From contig NC_134082.1 in the NCBI RefSeq assembly GCF_000715075.1, forward strand, positions 107,114,399 through 107,178,398: DNA of 64,000 nucleotides. The letters are read 5' to 3'. Shown piece by piece: positions 21,361 to 33,210 of the stretch. Under the pieces are notes generated by a model. The model was not told the origin of the DNA and made no database searches. It saw only the letters and a list, made by a program, of their open reading frames with translations. How positions within the stretch are numbered: position 1 is the first letter of the stretch; every line of letters begins with the position of its first letter. Both the position numbers and the translations under genes were made by a program. This stretch comes from Nicotiana tabacum (taxonomy: Eukaryota > Streptophyta > Magnoliopsida > Solanales > Solanaceae).

Positions 21361-24300
21361 TGTCACATCTCCTTTTTCTTGAGGGGATAGGGAGTTTTTT
21401 CCAATTAAAGTGACATTATTCGAAATGGGATTATTTATTTAATTCAGAGTCGTTATTTGAGATAATTATATGGTGTCCCAAGTCACCGGTTATTTTAAAT
21501 CCCAAATCGAGAAAATTTGACTCCGTTTAAAAGTTAGCGAAACCAGAAAGACTAAGTAAGGATTCTGTTAACCCGGGAGAAGGTGTTAGGCATTCTCGGG
21601 TTCTGTGGTTTTAGCACGGTCGCTTAGCAATTTATACTTGGCCTATTTTGTCTAATCACTCATTTTAGTACCTATGTTTATTTTTACCTTTTACCGCTAT
21701 TAATCACTTGATAATTCATATTTAAAGAATTAACTTAAGATGAGTTACGCGTACGTATACTCAATTCCTAACACTTAGTTTATTTTTAAAAAAAGATTTG
21801 GTCAAAGTTGCGCGAACACATACTTTGAATTTATTTGAAAGAAACGTAATTATGATAACAATTTAAGAATGGCGCCTAAAGCATTTCTACGAATAAATGA
21901 TTAAGGCATTTTAATTACTAAAACGTTTGATCATGGTCACGCGAACGTATACCTTGGTTTATCTTTGGCATCACAACTATGTCACGCATGCATATATATA
22001 ATTGTAATAGTTAATCTAATTTAAATTGGACCTAAAGTTATGATCATGTCTCTATGCTAAATTCCCTATGTAATGTAACTAGGTGTAAAAGTTCAATACT
22101 ATGTGAGATATTTATTTGAATCAAATGATGCTAACAAATCATACGATAACACTAATTCCTTATTGGCCTATTAGTGTCGAAATGAACATGGACTTGATGG
22201 AAGAGTTCAAACCCCATTTGATCTTGTGAGAAGTACTAGTAGGTCCAATTGACCCGACACTATTAAACTACTAGAGTATTGAGCTCCTAGTCTTGCAATT
22301 TCAGGCCCATAAACAGGCCCAAATTCAAATATTCATGGATTCAGATTGATAGCTAAATAATTTTCAGTCTACACAAAGGATTAGTCTTAAAAACCTCATC
22401 ATATTTACAACTAGTTTGAAGATTGTGCAAAAAATACTTTTAAGAACTGAGCCGCTTCATTACTAGGCCCAAAAATAATATAAATACTCTTTCCAAAAAA
22501 AATAGGGTCTTTTCATTACTGGACCTAAAAACAAAACATCACGCCCTAGTGACTTTAAACAAAAGAGTGAATATGCAGATTAAAAAAAATGCGGGAGAAA
22601 AGACATTATTACAAACTTGATTTTAAATAAATTACTATGTAACTTGGCATTCAAAATGCTCAAATTACTACTCTTGCATTCTGATTTAAACAATTGTGGT
22701 TCTCCTGCCTACCTCGACTTCAAACAACAAACATATATTCTAGAAGATAACAATATTGAGCCATATCCTCGAAACTATTTGAATGTTGTTGTTCCCTTTA
22801 CCAACATGTTAATTAATTAGACAAACTTTAAATACAACCATGTCATAATAGTAAGTATAGTTCATTATGGACTTTATCAGATTCAAACTCAGAATCCAGT
22901 AAACAACCTAAAACAGCAAACAAAATAAACAGAAGGGAGTTTAACAATTAAACATACTGGAGTTCATAAAATTAATGACAAAAATGGTTCGAAAAAATTA
23001 AATCTCCATTTAAACATCCAAGTTAAAGATTACAGAAGAACAAGACATACCTAATCAGCAAAAAATCTTTGACAAAAGAAAATAAGTGTTTGGATTTGAG
23101 AAGAATGAATAGTAGGAAACCAAACAGCAGCAGAAAACTAGCAGTAAATGGAGCCAAGAAAACTCAACTTCAGATCCCAGAAAAGATAAAAGAAACATGC
23201 TTCTTTTTTTTTTGTTTTCTCTAGAACTCTAAGGCTGGAATTCCAGAAAAAAGTTTTCTAAAAATGAAGATGCAAGGAGTGAGTCTCTGAGAATGCAGTC
23301 TCAAAATTAGTCTTAAGAATCTGAAATTCAGTAAGAGTTTTTTTGTGTCTAAATGAAAGAGTGTGCGTGCCCTTTTATAGAAAATGAGAGTGTCCTTTTT
23401 TGGGAGAAATCACAGCCTGTAAGGGATTTTTGAATAGGATAAGGCCAAAATCTGTTAGCCCCTTTTTAGGGATAAAGTAATTTTTGTACCAGAAAATGGA
23501 CAGCTGTCCCAACAGTTGTCTATACAAATTTTTCATATATTTTTAGGTCCTTTTAATTTCTGAACTTACCCCTTTTTACCCCAATCTGACCTAATTTCAG
23601 TTATTTTATTATACTTTAATCCCTCCTAGGATCTTCTAGAACCTTCTAGGAAATTCCATACTTAGACTCCCTGATTTTGGTTCCCAATTAACCCCCTAAC
23701 GTTTATATTATTACCCAACCCTTTCATTTAAACCTTCTCTAAATCCTCTCTTAAACCCTCTTTTTTGTTTTGATTTTTAGACGTAAATCAGTTGATAATT
23801 AAAATCACTAAACTCAGAAATAACTAATCACTTCAACTAATAAACAAAACAGGTATGAACATAGTGATTCGAACAAACCAAGCTTATGCAATCAATCTAT
23901 CAACTAACTAAAAATAAGAGAAAATTGAAGACTGATAAACAAACACGGAATTAATTACTATTAGATTCTATTCGAGTTAACATGCTAAGATCAAACGATT
24001 CAATAACTAACAAACCTAAAAAACAAATTAATTAAAATAATTTGAAAATCACAGAGTCATTAAGCAAAAAAAAAAGGTTAACAATCGTACTAAAACGACT
24101 AAAGTAAGAGAGACAAAGGGGAAAAGAAAGAAAAAAAAAAGAAAAATCATGGAAGAGAAACAAAAACAATAGTAAAGATCTTACCAACTCTAAGTCGACA
24201 AGAATGAGAAAAGTTGTGACACCTAAAATCCTCTATGCCTAACCATCAACAGATCTTTTGTTTCAAGATATCCGCCTTGAAATTTCTGGCCGGATCTTCT

Positions 24301-25287
24301 TGAAATGAAAAACTTGTGCAGGCCAGATGAATAGAGTTATTGAAACGACCAATAAAAGGAGCAGAATAAGAACAAATAAGAAAAACTAGGGTTTCAATTT
24401 CTTAGATCTAAAATTAAAGGGGTTTGGCAGGGAGTTTGGGGAAATTGGTGGTAGGATAGTGATGGGGGGAGGCTAGAGATTGCGTGGTTAAATTTTGGGG
24501 TGGTTTGGGATGTCGCCGCCACCGTGGGCGATTTTCGATGGGCGGCGACGACTGTTGGCGGCTGGGGTTTCTATGAGTTGAGGGAGATAGAGAGTGAGAT
24601 ATGGTTTTAGGGTTTGGGGTTGGGGGGTTCTGTTCGGATAACTATAAGGGTTTGAGTCGGTTAGTTCGCAGCCGTCCGATCAAAGGAAATCAAAGGCTGA
24701 GATTGGTCGTTACTAAACGGGGTCGTTTTAGTTTAATTGGGGGGTTGGACCGGACTAGGTTATGGGAACTGGGTTGGGCGGTTTGTGAAGGGGAATTTGG
24801 GCCATTTAGACTGACCCAGTCCGATTTAACTCCAAAAATTAAGCCCCCTTTTCCTTTCTTATTTTTACTTTCTTTTTTACTTTAAAACATAATTAATTAA
24901 AACCTAAATTGAGTCCTAAATTAATCTAATTGGTAAAAACTAAAATTATTTATCTATTTCTCTAACTAATTAACTTAAAACTAAATAAAAATACTAATTT
25001 AAAGACTAAAAGTTTAATTATGTAAAAATGGCCATTTTTTTGATTTTGCTTGATAATGCAATTAATTCCTAAATTCAAATAAAACTAAAAATGTTATGCA
25101 ATGAATTTTTAGACATTTTTGATATTTTCTTGTAATTTTAAAATATTAAACATGCAACTAAAATGCAAACAACAATTAGCAAAAAATTCCTAAAAATTCT
25201 ATAAAAATTAAAATAATTAAAAACAAATATATTTGTTTTGTGAATTTATAGGAGTATTTTTCATCGAGCAAAGATCAGGTGCTCATA
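21361..25287 (-). repeat. 3' LTR of the Ogre-like element
   Basis: 3927 bp, aligned throughout with 50360-54363. On the + strand it starts TGTCACATCT and ends CTCATA (CACA in the other copy). It has about 64 bp (22788-22851) absent from the right copy and lacks a 150-bp segment found there (52609-52760). Open frames inside it (for example 22617-22820 and 24601-24885) also occur in LTR DNA of the other copy and have no domains; they are not genes. Confidence 0.9.
23372..23379 (-). promoter_or_regulatory. TATA box in the left Ogre LTR
   Basis: Minus-strand TATAAAAG within CTATAAAAGGGC. The identical box is in the other LTR at 52310-52317. It is the probable core promoter of the element. Confidence 0.65.
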
Positions 25288-25300
25288 GTTGCCCCTCTTT
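25288..25300 (-). other. Polypurine tract of the Ogre-like element
   Basis: Minus strand AAAGAGGGGCAAC directly abuts the 3' LTR (whose first bases are TATGAGCACC here, TGTGACCACG in the intact copy). Confidence 0.8.
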
Positions 25301-26034
25301 GCTCGGAAACACGAAGGGTTTTTGGGCAAAAATAAAGTGAGTAATTACGAGCGATTTTTCCCGTTTAGATACTCCATGGGAAGCATTTTGAAAAGGTTTG
25401 ATTGAACCTTATTTCGGAGGTTGCCTACATATCCTTGGCTATAAAGGAATCAGGTCTGTGTAGTTCTGGAAGTTTGGTAGCTGGGACTGCCGGAAAGTTG
25501 TGATCTCACTGTTGTTGTTGTTGTTACTGCTGCTAAACTCCTTATTGCACCAAAGTAAAAATGAAAAAAACTAACAAAACCTATCAGCTTCGAGTTATAT
25601 GATTCCTATCTGTAAATTTTCGAAGCTTGGTCTTGAGTCTTGACTGGTTCTTTATGAAGACTGTGATCTGGATCTTGATGCTTGTTAGCTGCAGGTGTTG
25701 GTTCAATCTTCTTCATCTTTTTCGGATCAAGACGAAATATGTAAACTGGTGGCTTCAATCTTGTCCATATCTTCTCCGCTTCTATACTTTGAGTTTAACT
25801 TTTCTTTTTCTTTTTTTCTCTTATTCTGGATTGAGATGTCTTCTTTTGGTCGTCTCGAACCCAGTACTTTAAGGTATAACCTGCTTAGAAATCAAAACAA
25901 ACGAAATGAATGAAATTTTTCTGCCCCAGTTTTCACTAGAAAAATTTCGTAAGTTATTTGTAACCAAAACTCTATACTACTTCATTATTGAAAGCAATAA
26001 AAATTAGTATTGTGTATCCTCAGGAAAAGGAAAT
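25301..26034 (-). other. Ogre 3' UTR, proximal part
   Basis: Non-coding DNA of the element, containing one copy of the recurrent hairpin motif (25423-25469). Open frames at 25627-25872 and 25695-25913 show no domains. Confidence 0.6.
25423..25469 (-). repeat. Recurrent Ogre hairpin motif, copy A
   Basis: The + strand reads GCCTACATATCC ... GGAATCAGGTC ... TGTGTAGTTCTGG. CTACATA (25425-25431) pairs with TGTGTAG (25457-25463), with one G-T wobble. Other copies are at 39086, 46902 and 49548. Confidence 0.65.
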
Positions 26035-26606
26035 TAGGGAGTGGAGACCCTATGTCTAAAAAAGTAAAATCAACTAGGGATTGGAACCCTATGTTGGAAA
26101 AATCACCAGGTTATACTGGTATCAACTAAGGAATGGTGACCCTATATTGGAAAGTCATTAAGTTATGTTGGCGTCAACTAGGGAGTGGGACCCTATGTTG
26201 GAAAGTCATCAGGTTATGCTGGTATCAACTAGAGAGTGGGACCCTATGTTGGAAAAGTCATCAGGTTATGCTGACATCAATTAGGGAGTGGGACCCTATG
26301 TTATGTTGGGAAAGTCATCAGGTTATGCTGACATCAACTAGGGAGTGGGACCCTATGTTGGAAAATTCATCAGGTTATGCTGGCATCAACTAGGGAATGG
26401 GACCCTATGTTGGAAAGTCATTAGGTTATGTTGGCATCAACTAGGGGGTAGGATCATATGTTGGAAAAGTCATCAGGTTATGTTGGCATCAACTAGGGGG
26501 TGAGACCCTATGTTGTAAAAGTCATAAAGTTATGCTAGCATCAATTAGGGAGTGGAACCTTATGTTGGAAAAGTCATCAGGTTATGCTAGCATCAACTAG
26601 GGAGCG
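26035..26606. repeat. Tandem array, monomer about 52 bp, in the Ogre 3' UTR
   Basis: About 11 units plus a twelfth cut by the Tekay-type insertion and resumed at 37750-37800. A typical unit contains CATCAACTAGGGAGTGGGAC, CCTATGTTGGAAAAGTCATC and AGGTTATGCTGG. Starts of the CCTATGTT word are spaced 51-53 bp, one unit being longer by a 6-bp ATGTTG duplication. The open frame at 26133-26393 is only the translated repeat. Tandem arrays in Ogre 3' UTRs are known and can seed satellites. Confidence 0.9.
26602..26606. repeat. Diverged target-site duplication of the Tekay-type element
   Basis: GAGCG (26602-26606) faces GAGTA (37750-37754). The tandem-array consensus at this position is GAGTG, so each flank seems to have gained one transition after insertion. 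Confidence 0.7.
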
Positions 26607-29565
26607 TGTAATGACCCGACCGGTCGTTTCATAAGTTACCACTTTGTTTCCCCCATTTCTACTTTCTTATGTGTTGTTCAGCTACATTTCATCGTATCGT
26701 GTCGGTTGGTTCGGGTTTGGAGTAGTTTTGGAGTGTTATGAGACACTTAGTCTCTTAAGTTAGCCATTTAGTTGGAAAAGTCAACTGGAAGTTGACTTGT
26801 GCGTAAACGATCTCGGAATTTGGTTTTTATAGTTCAAATAGCTTTGTTAGGTGATTTTGGACTTAAGAGCATGATCAGAATGTATTTTGGAGGTATGTGG
26901 AAGATTTAGGTTTCAATTGGCGAAATTGGAAATTTGGCATTTTTCGGTCAGCAATGGAAATCTTGATATCGGGGTCGTAATGGAATTCCAGAAATTGGAG
27001 AAGGTCCGTAGTATCATTTGTGACGTGTGTGCAAAATTTCAGGTCATTCGGATTTGATTTGATAGGTTTCAGCGTCATTTGTAGAATTTGAAAGTTTCTA
27101 AGTCCTTAGGCTTGAATCCGAGATTGATTTGGTGTTTTATTGTTGTTTTGAGCGATTCGAAGGCTTGACTAAGTTTGAATGATGTTATGGGATGTGTTGG
27201 CATGTTTGGTTGAGGTCTCGAGGGCCTCGGGTGAGTTTCAGGAGGTTATTAGACCAAATTCTTGGTTTTGAGAATTGCAGATTTTTCCTGGTTTCTGTTG
27301 CAGAGGTTTGTTCTTCGCGTTCACGAGAGGGCTCTCGCATTCGCGAAGGGATGTAGAGAGAGGCAGGTGAGTTTCTTTCGTGTTCGCGATGTTGGTCCCG
27401 CATACGCGAAGGTTGAGGCAGAGTTCGCGTTCGCCTAGAAGGGTGAAGCAGGCTTGGGCATCAGGCCATAAGGCATCACGTTCGCGGCCAGAGGAACGCG
27501 TTCGCGTAGGGCAAGCTAGGCAAGGCATCGTGTTCGCGAGGTGGAGTTCGCGTTCGCGAAATAGGGAAAGATTGAGAAGGGAATTTGTGCTTCGCGAACG
27601 CGAGGCTTTGACCGCGTTCACAAAGAAGGGAGCACCTGGGAAGATAGTATAAATAGAAGCCTTCGCGATTTTTAGCCCATTTCTCACCATTTTTGAACGG
27701 TTTTGAAGTTTTTTGAGAGGGATTCGAAGGGAAACACTTTGAGGTATGGTTTTGAACTCAATACTCGATTCTCTGGTGATTTCTAACTAATTAGACATGA
27801 AATTAGTGGGATATGATGCCTAAAATTGGAGAATTAGGGCTTGAAATTGGAGAGTGTAAACTGGGGATTTGAGGGGTCATTTAAGGTCTAATTTTGATGT
27901 TCTTGGTATGTATGGACTTGTGGAAGGATAAGGATTCTATTGAGGTGATTTTATCGAATTTCGAGACGTGAACCCGAGGGTCGGGTTTGACCAGTTTCGG
28001 GAATTTTGATGTAATTTGATTATTTTCACGCGGGTTTTGTTCCCTTAGCATATATTGATGTTATGGTTCTGATTTTGGTTAGATTTGGGGCATTTGGAGG
28101 CCGAATCGAGAGGCAAGGGCATCGCGGGCTAGAGTTTGGCTTGGCTTGAGGTAAGTAACGCTTCCAAACTTAGTTTTGAGGGTTCGAAACCCCAAACTAT
28201 GTGTTCTATGATTGAGGTGACACAAATGCCAAGTTACGGGCGTGTGGGTGTGCACCGTGAGAATTGCGTCCTGGATCATTCCATGGCACCGCTCAGTAAC
28301 TCTTTCTTGTTGATATCCGTGTTTTTATTATGTGATTAAGTAAATGTACTGAGTAAACATGCTAGATATCCTGTTAGGGGTTCACGCCGATACTGTTGAG
28401 ACCCGAGAGGTCGTTTCTTGCTATCATATCATTAGTTTCATTGATATTCTATACTCAATTTTGTTCATGCATTTTATATCATGTCTTGGTCTCAGTTATA
28501 ATTATTTGGCACATCATATCATTGTTTTGGGCTAGTTTTTATGACATTGTGAGCCCGTGAGTGTGAGACTGGAGAGTGATGACTGAGTGAGGCCGAGAGC
28601 CTGATTGTGAGTGACAGTTATGGGATCGGGATGCACGCCGCAGTGGTTATATTGATGATTATGATAGCGTTTGCGTTGTAAGAGCTCCTCCGGAGTTTGT
28701 AACACACCCCCAGTGAGCGCAGTTGATGATATTGAGGAATGGATCTTCCCTGGACATGGATTTTGTCCGAAGTATTTATACCTGGAGATGGATCTTCTCC
28801 ACAGGGCTGGAATGCCCTTCCTCGGTATTGGATGACTGCGGTCAGCGATCAATATATATTCGGATGGATCTTCCCTGGGTCGGATGGCTATATACAGTAC
28901 TGACTGGTTGAGTACTTGTGAGAGGAGGTACACGGAACATTGATCATGTTATCTGTGCATTGGTACATAGAGATCTCTTGATCTTTATACTTCGTACTGT
29001 TCAGACTGCATTATTTACTGTTGAGTTTTTACTTGAACTGCAAGCCTGTCTACTTTTTCGTACAGTTTAATTGTATTACCTGTAGAGGTTTGGTTCGTCA
29101 CTACCTGTCAGTCCATAGTTTGGACTTGTTACTTACGGAGTTGGTGTACTCACATTACCCCCTGTACCTTGTGTGCAGATCCAGGTATCTCGGGCCACGG
29201 TAGCGGTTGCTGATCATATTAGTTGTGGACTTTCCTTGGAGATAGCGAGGTAGCTGTGTGGCGATCGCAGTTCTGCCTTCTCCTTCCTTATCTCCCTCTT
29301 AATGTATTTGTTGGATATTCTCAGACTATGTTAGTCTTGTTTATTTCAAATAGTTGTAGTATTTTGCTCATGACTTAGTGACAGCCGAGGTCGGGTTTGT
29401 ATTTTTCTGCTTTGTTAAATTGGATTTTACATCTTTATCGGATTTTTGTTGAAAAATGGTTTTTCTCAAGTTTTAAATGAAAATGTAGTTTGTTTTGGAA
29501 ATGAGTTGGCTGGCCTAGTTTCACGATAGGCGCCATCACGATCGGGTCGTTTTGGGGTCGTGACA
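26607..29565 (+). repeat. 5' LTR of the Tekay-type element
   Basis: 2959 bp, TG...CA. Contains a CGCG-rich block (27310-27640), a TATA box at 27648-27655 and a long R/U5. Open frames on either strand inside it have counterparts in the 3' LTR and no domains. Confidence 0.93.
27310..27655 (+). promoter_or_regulatory. TTCGCGTTCGCG block with TATA box in the 5' LTR
   Basis: More than ten TTCGCG or CGCGAA words (TTCGCGTTCGCG, GAACGCGTTCGCGTAG, TTCGCGAACGCGAGG) fill 27310-27620. They end about 30 bp before TATAAATA (27648-27655). The matching block in the 3' LTR is 35470-35810, with its TATA box at 35832-35839. CpG is scarce elsewhere in these LTRs. A U3 enhancer role is inferred. Confidence 0.6.
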
Positions 29566-29568
29566 AGT

Positions 29569-29581
29569 TGGTATTAGAGCC
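29569..29581 (+). other. Primer-binding site of the Tekay-type element
   Basis: TGGTATTAGAGCC starts 3 nt after the 5' LTR. It matches the initiator tRNA-Met site TGGTATCAGAGCC except for one C-to-T change. Confidence 0.9.
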
Positions 29582-29769
29582 TAGGTTACATAGGTCTCAC
29601 GGGTTATGAGAAGGTTTAGTAGAGTCTCACAGATCGGTACAGAGACGTCTACACTTATCTTCGGGAGGCTGCAGGACCTTTAGGAAAAACTTCACATTCA
29701 TGAATTCTTGTCGGCGAATCTGTTGATTCTAGTACTAAACTTTTGTTATTCTATTCTCTCACAGATAGT

Positions 29770-31340
29770 GAGGACACGTGCTACCGGTCAGGACGGACGA
29801 TCACCAGTACCACCAGTTGGGGCCATTAGTTGAGGCCATTAGAGGCCGAGGTCGTGGTCGAGGCTATGGTGAGGGCAGGGGTGTAGTCCGCATAGTAGCT
29901 AGGGCATCACCTGCAGATCCACCAACCACCCTTGTTCATGATTAGGATCAAGTGGGGGATGCTCTAGTAGTACCAGTTCAGGCACCGACTGTGCATATTG
30001 TTATTATGGGTCTCCAAGAGACTTTAGCTCAGATCTTGACCGTATGCACTAGTCTTGCTCAGGCGGTCATAGTTTTTACTACAGCAACTACTTCTCAAGC
30101 CGGGGAGGCACTCAGACTCTTGCCGCTCATACACCCAAGCAGGTTGTGTAGGGACTCCAGACACCGGAGGCACCACCAGCCCAACGGGTTACACTTGCTC
30201 TGGATTATGTGGTTCCAGTTATGCCTGATGACGAGCAATATCGATTAGAGAGGTTTGGTAGACTTCAGTCCGACTTTTAGTGGTGTAGAGGGCGAGGATG
30301 CCCATGGGTTTCCTGGACAAGTGTTAGAGGATGTTACGTACAGCAGGTATGGAGACTAATGGGGTCTCGCTTACTACTTTTTAGTTTTCTGGAGTTGCCT
30401 TTACTTGGTGGGAGGCTTATGAGAGGCATAGGCTTGTTGGTTCAGCGTCCCTTACCTGGCAGCAGTTCTCTCTTCCTGTAGAAGTATGTGCTGCAGTCCC
30501 GTAGAGGGGAGCTGCGCAGGCAGTTCGAGCAGTTACATCAGGATGATATGACTATGACGCAGTATGAGATGAGGTTTTCTAAGTTTGCCCGTCATGCTGT
30601 TTGGTTGGTTCCTATAGACAGGGAGAGGATCAAGAGATTCGTGGATGGCCTCGCTTATTAGCTACAGATTTTTATGACCAACGGGAGGGTGTTTGGTGCT
30701 TCTTTTAAGGAGGTGGTCGACATTACTCGAGAGATAGAGTCGGTTCGCCGCTAGGAGCGAGTTGAGAGTGAGGCCAAGAGGCCTCGGGGATCTGGTAGTT
30801 TTGGTGGTGTTCCTTTGGGAGGTCAGTTTCAGCACGGTAGAGGCCGTCCATCCAGACATGCTCAGCCAGCCTGTTGGGGCCACCGTGGTGGGTCATCTGG
30901 CCACGGTTCTCACAGTTCACATCAGGGTCACTCATCTCTCAACGCCCTTCCAGCTCAGAGTTTGACTCAGGCACCATCATTTTAGGGCTCATCTATGCCT
31001 GGTTCTTCTAGTGGGCATCCCGCTGCTCGGGGCTCCCTTCAGTCCCCACCGCCATTTGTCGGGAAAGGCTATTTCGAGTGTGGAGATTTAGGTCATATTA
31101 AGAGGTTTTGTCCATGTCTTATGGGAGGTTCATCTCAGCAGATGAGTCAGTCTTCGACTTTAGCACCAGTTACTTCCCCACCCATTCAGTCAGCTCGGGG
31201 TGGATGTCAGTTAGCCAGGGGTCTCCCTAGAGGGGAAGGACGATCAGGTAGTGGTCAGGCCCATTTCTATGCCCTCCCAGCCAGACCAGATGCTATTCCT
31301 TCAGATGCAGTGATTACTGGTGTTGTCTCAGTCTGCCACA
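29770..31340 (+). pseudogene. gag of the Tekay-type element (broken)
   Basis: Gag builds the particle. An N-terminal RGRGRGYGEGRG-like stretch (29850-29880) and a gag core spread over frames (30390-30760) are readable, including RREVRRQFEQL-like helix sequence, TQYEMRFSKFARHA near 30555-30600 and VPIDRERIKRFVDGL near 30610-30655. A zinc knuckle at about 31068-31115 reads YFECGDLGHIKRFCP; the first Cys is Tyr (TGT to TAT). Several stops (for example 29942, 30659, 30754) and frameshifts inactivate it. Confidence 0.8.
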
Positions 31341-31965
31341 GAGATGCTCTCTATTATTTGATCCTGGTTCCACTTTTTCATATGTGTAATTATATTTTGC
31401 TCATTAGATTGATATGCCTCGTGAGTCTTTTGTTTCATCTGTTCATGTATCTACTCCGGTGGGCGATACTATTATTGTAGATTGTGTATATCAGTCGTGT
31501 GTGGTGACTATTGAGGGTTTGGATACCCGAGTGAATCTCTTGTTGCTTAGTATGGTTGATTTCGATGTAATATTGGTCATGGATTGGTTATCTCCGTGTC
31601 GTGCTATTTTAGACTGTCATGCTAAGACAGTGACATTGGCTATGCCGGGGTTGCCACGGATTGAGTCGCGAGGTTCGACAAATTATGTTCCCAATAAAGT
31701 GATTTCATTTTTGAAGGCCCAGCGGATGGTTGGGAAGGGTTGTCTTTCTTATCTGGCCTTTGTGAGGGATGATAATTTAGAGACTCCTAGTATTGATTAT
31801 GTTCCAGTAGTGAGGAATTTTGTTGATGTGTTTCCTGCAAACTTACTGGGCATGCCACTGGACAGAAATATTGACTTTGGTATTGATTTGGTGCTGGGCA
31901 CTCAGCCTATTTCTATTCTACCGTATCGTATGGAACCGGCGGAGTTGAAAGAGTTGAAGAAGTAG
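31340..31965 (+). pseudogene. Protease and linker of the Tekay-type element
   Basis: The active-site region LFDPGSTFSYV is readable near 31355-31388 and is ended at once by a TAA. From 31414 a long frame continues (MPRESFVSSVHV, SMVDFDVILVMDWLSPCRAI, DCHAKTVTLAMPG) with the conserved D-W-L. It then passes the PR-RT linker (DVFPANLLGMPLDR, IDLVLGTQPIS, PYRMEPAELKELKK) to a TAG at 31963, where the family usually has Gln. Confidence 0.85.
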
Positions 31966-32660
31966 TTTCAGGAACTCCTAGATAAGGGGTTTATTTGGCC
32001 TAGTGTGTCGACTTGGGGTGTGCATGTCCTATTTGTGAAGAAGAAGGATGACACAATGAGGATGTGCACTGATTATAGGCAGTTGAACAAAGTTACAATA
32101 AAGAACAAATATCCTTTACCTCATATGGATGATTTATTTGACCAGCTTCAAGGAGCGAGAGTGTTCTCCAAGATTGATCTCTGTTCAGGGTATCACCAGC
32201 TAAAGATCAGGGACTCAAATATTCTTAAGACAGCCTTCAGGACCCGATATGGTCATTATAAGTTCCTTGTGATGTCGTTTGGGCTAACTAATGCCCCAGC
32301 AGCGTTCATGCATTTGATGAACAACGGGTTTCAACCTTATCTCAACTCATTCATTATTGTATTCATTGATGATATTCTGGTATACTCGCGTAGTCAGGAG
32401 GAGCACGCGGAGCATCTGAAAGTTGTGTTGCAGAAATTGAGGGAGGAGAAGCTTTATGCAAAGTTCTCTAAATGTGAGTTTTGGCTCAGTTCAATGGCTT
32501 TCTTGGGGCACGTGGTGTCCAGTGAGGGTATTCAGGTTGATCCGAAGAAGATAGAGGCGCTTTAGAGTTGGCCCAGACCGTTCTGAGCCATAGAGATTCA
32601 CAGCATTCTTGGTTTTACGGGCTATTACCACCGGTTCATTTAGGGATTTTCATCTATAGC
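31966..32660 (+). pseudogene. Reverse transcriptase of the Tekay-type element
   Basis: A clear RT in one frame from 32005: [51 protein letters not shown] and the catalytic V-F-I-D-D-I-L-V-Y at about 32356-32382 (Tyr of the usual Y-I-D-D replaced by Phe). The frame ends with TAG at 32563. The connection segment follows with a TGA at 32584 and a TAG at 32641. Confidence 0.93.
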
Positions 32661-33207
32661 ATCATCCTTGACCAAATTGACTCAAAAAGGTGCTCCTTTC
32701 ATGTGGTCGGATGAGTGTGAGGCGAGCTTTCAAAAGCTCAAGACTGCCTTGACCACAGCTTCAGTGTTAGTTTTGCCATCAACTTCAAGTTCATATATAG
32801 TGTATTGTGATGCTTCGAAGGTTGGTATCGGGTGTGTGTTGATGCATGAGGGTAGAGTGATTGCTTATGCTTCTCGCCAGTTGGAGCCCCATGAGAAGAA
32901 CTACCCTATTCATGATTTGGAGTTGGCTGCCATTGTCCACGCATTGAAGATTTGGAGGCATTATCTCTATGGTGTGTCTTGTGAGGTATTTACTGATCAT
33001 CGTAGCCTCCAGCACTTGTTCAAGCAAAAGGATCTCAATTTGAGGCAGCGGAGATGGTTGGAGTTGTTAAAGGACTATGATATTACCATCTTGTACCATC
33101 CGGTGAAGGCCAATGTAGTGGTTGATGCTTTGAGTAGAAAGGTGGTGAGTATGGGCAGTCTTGCATTTATTCCTATTGGAGAGAGACCTCTTGCAATTGA
33201 CGTTTAA
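32661..33207 (+). pseudogene. RNase H of the Tekay-type element
   Basis: One 179-codon frame contains the gypsy RNase [21 protein letters not shown] with the catalytic first Asp, [20 protein letters not shown] with the catalytic Glu, [18 protein letters not shown] with the catalytic D-H, and the end motif [12 protein letters not shown]. Catalytic residues look intact here, unlike in the flanking domains. Confidence 0.92.
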
Positions 33208-33210
33208 GAC

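Noticed and set aside
22788..22851. 64-bp length difference between Ogre LTRs
   Set aside because: It may be a simple deletion in the right LTR; AT-rich, no features that suggest an insertion.
22617..24885. Several open frames (22617-22820, 24601-24885) that reappear at 51420-51881 and 53677-53964
   Set aside because: Both sets lie at matching positions in the two Ogre LTRs. They are shared because the LTRs are copies, and they show no domains.
26133..26393. Open frame of 86 codons with repeated WDPMLE-like peptide
   Set aside because: It is the translation of the 52-bp tandem array in the Ogre 3' UTR; no start context and no family.
26035..26606. Possible CRISPR-like array because of regular spacing
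   Set aside because: Units are contiguous without unique spacers and lie in a plant retrotransposon 3' UTR.
27185..27690. Arg/Ser-rich frames on both strands, with counterparts near 35266-35864
   Set aside because: They are translations of the CGCG-rich promoter block in the two Tekay-type LTRs.
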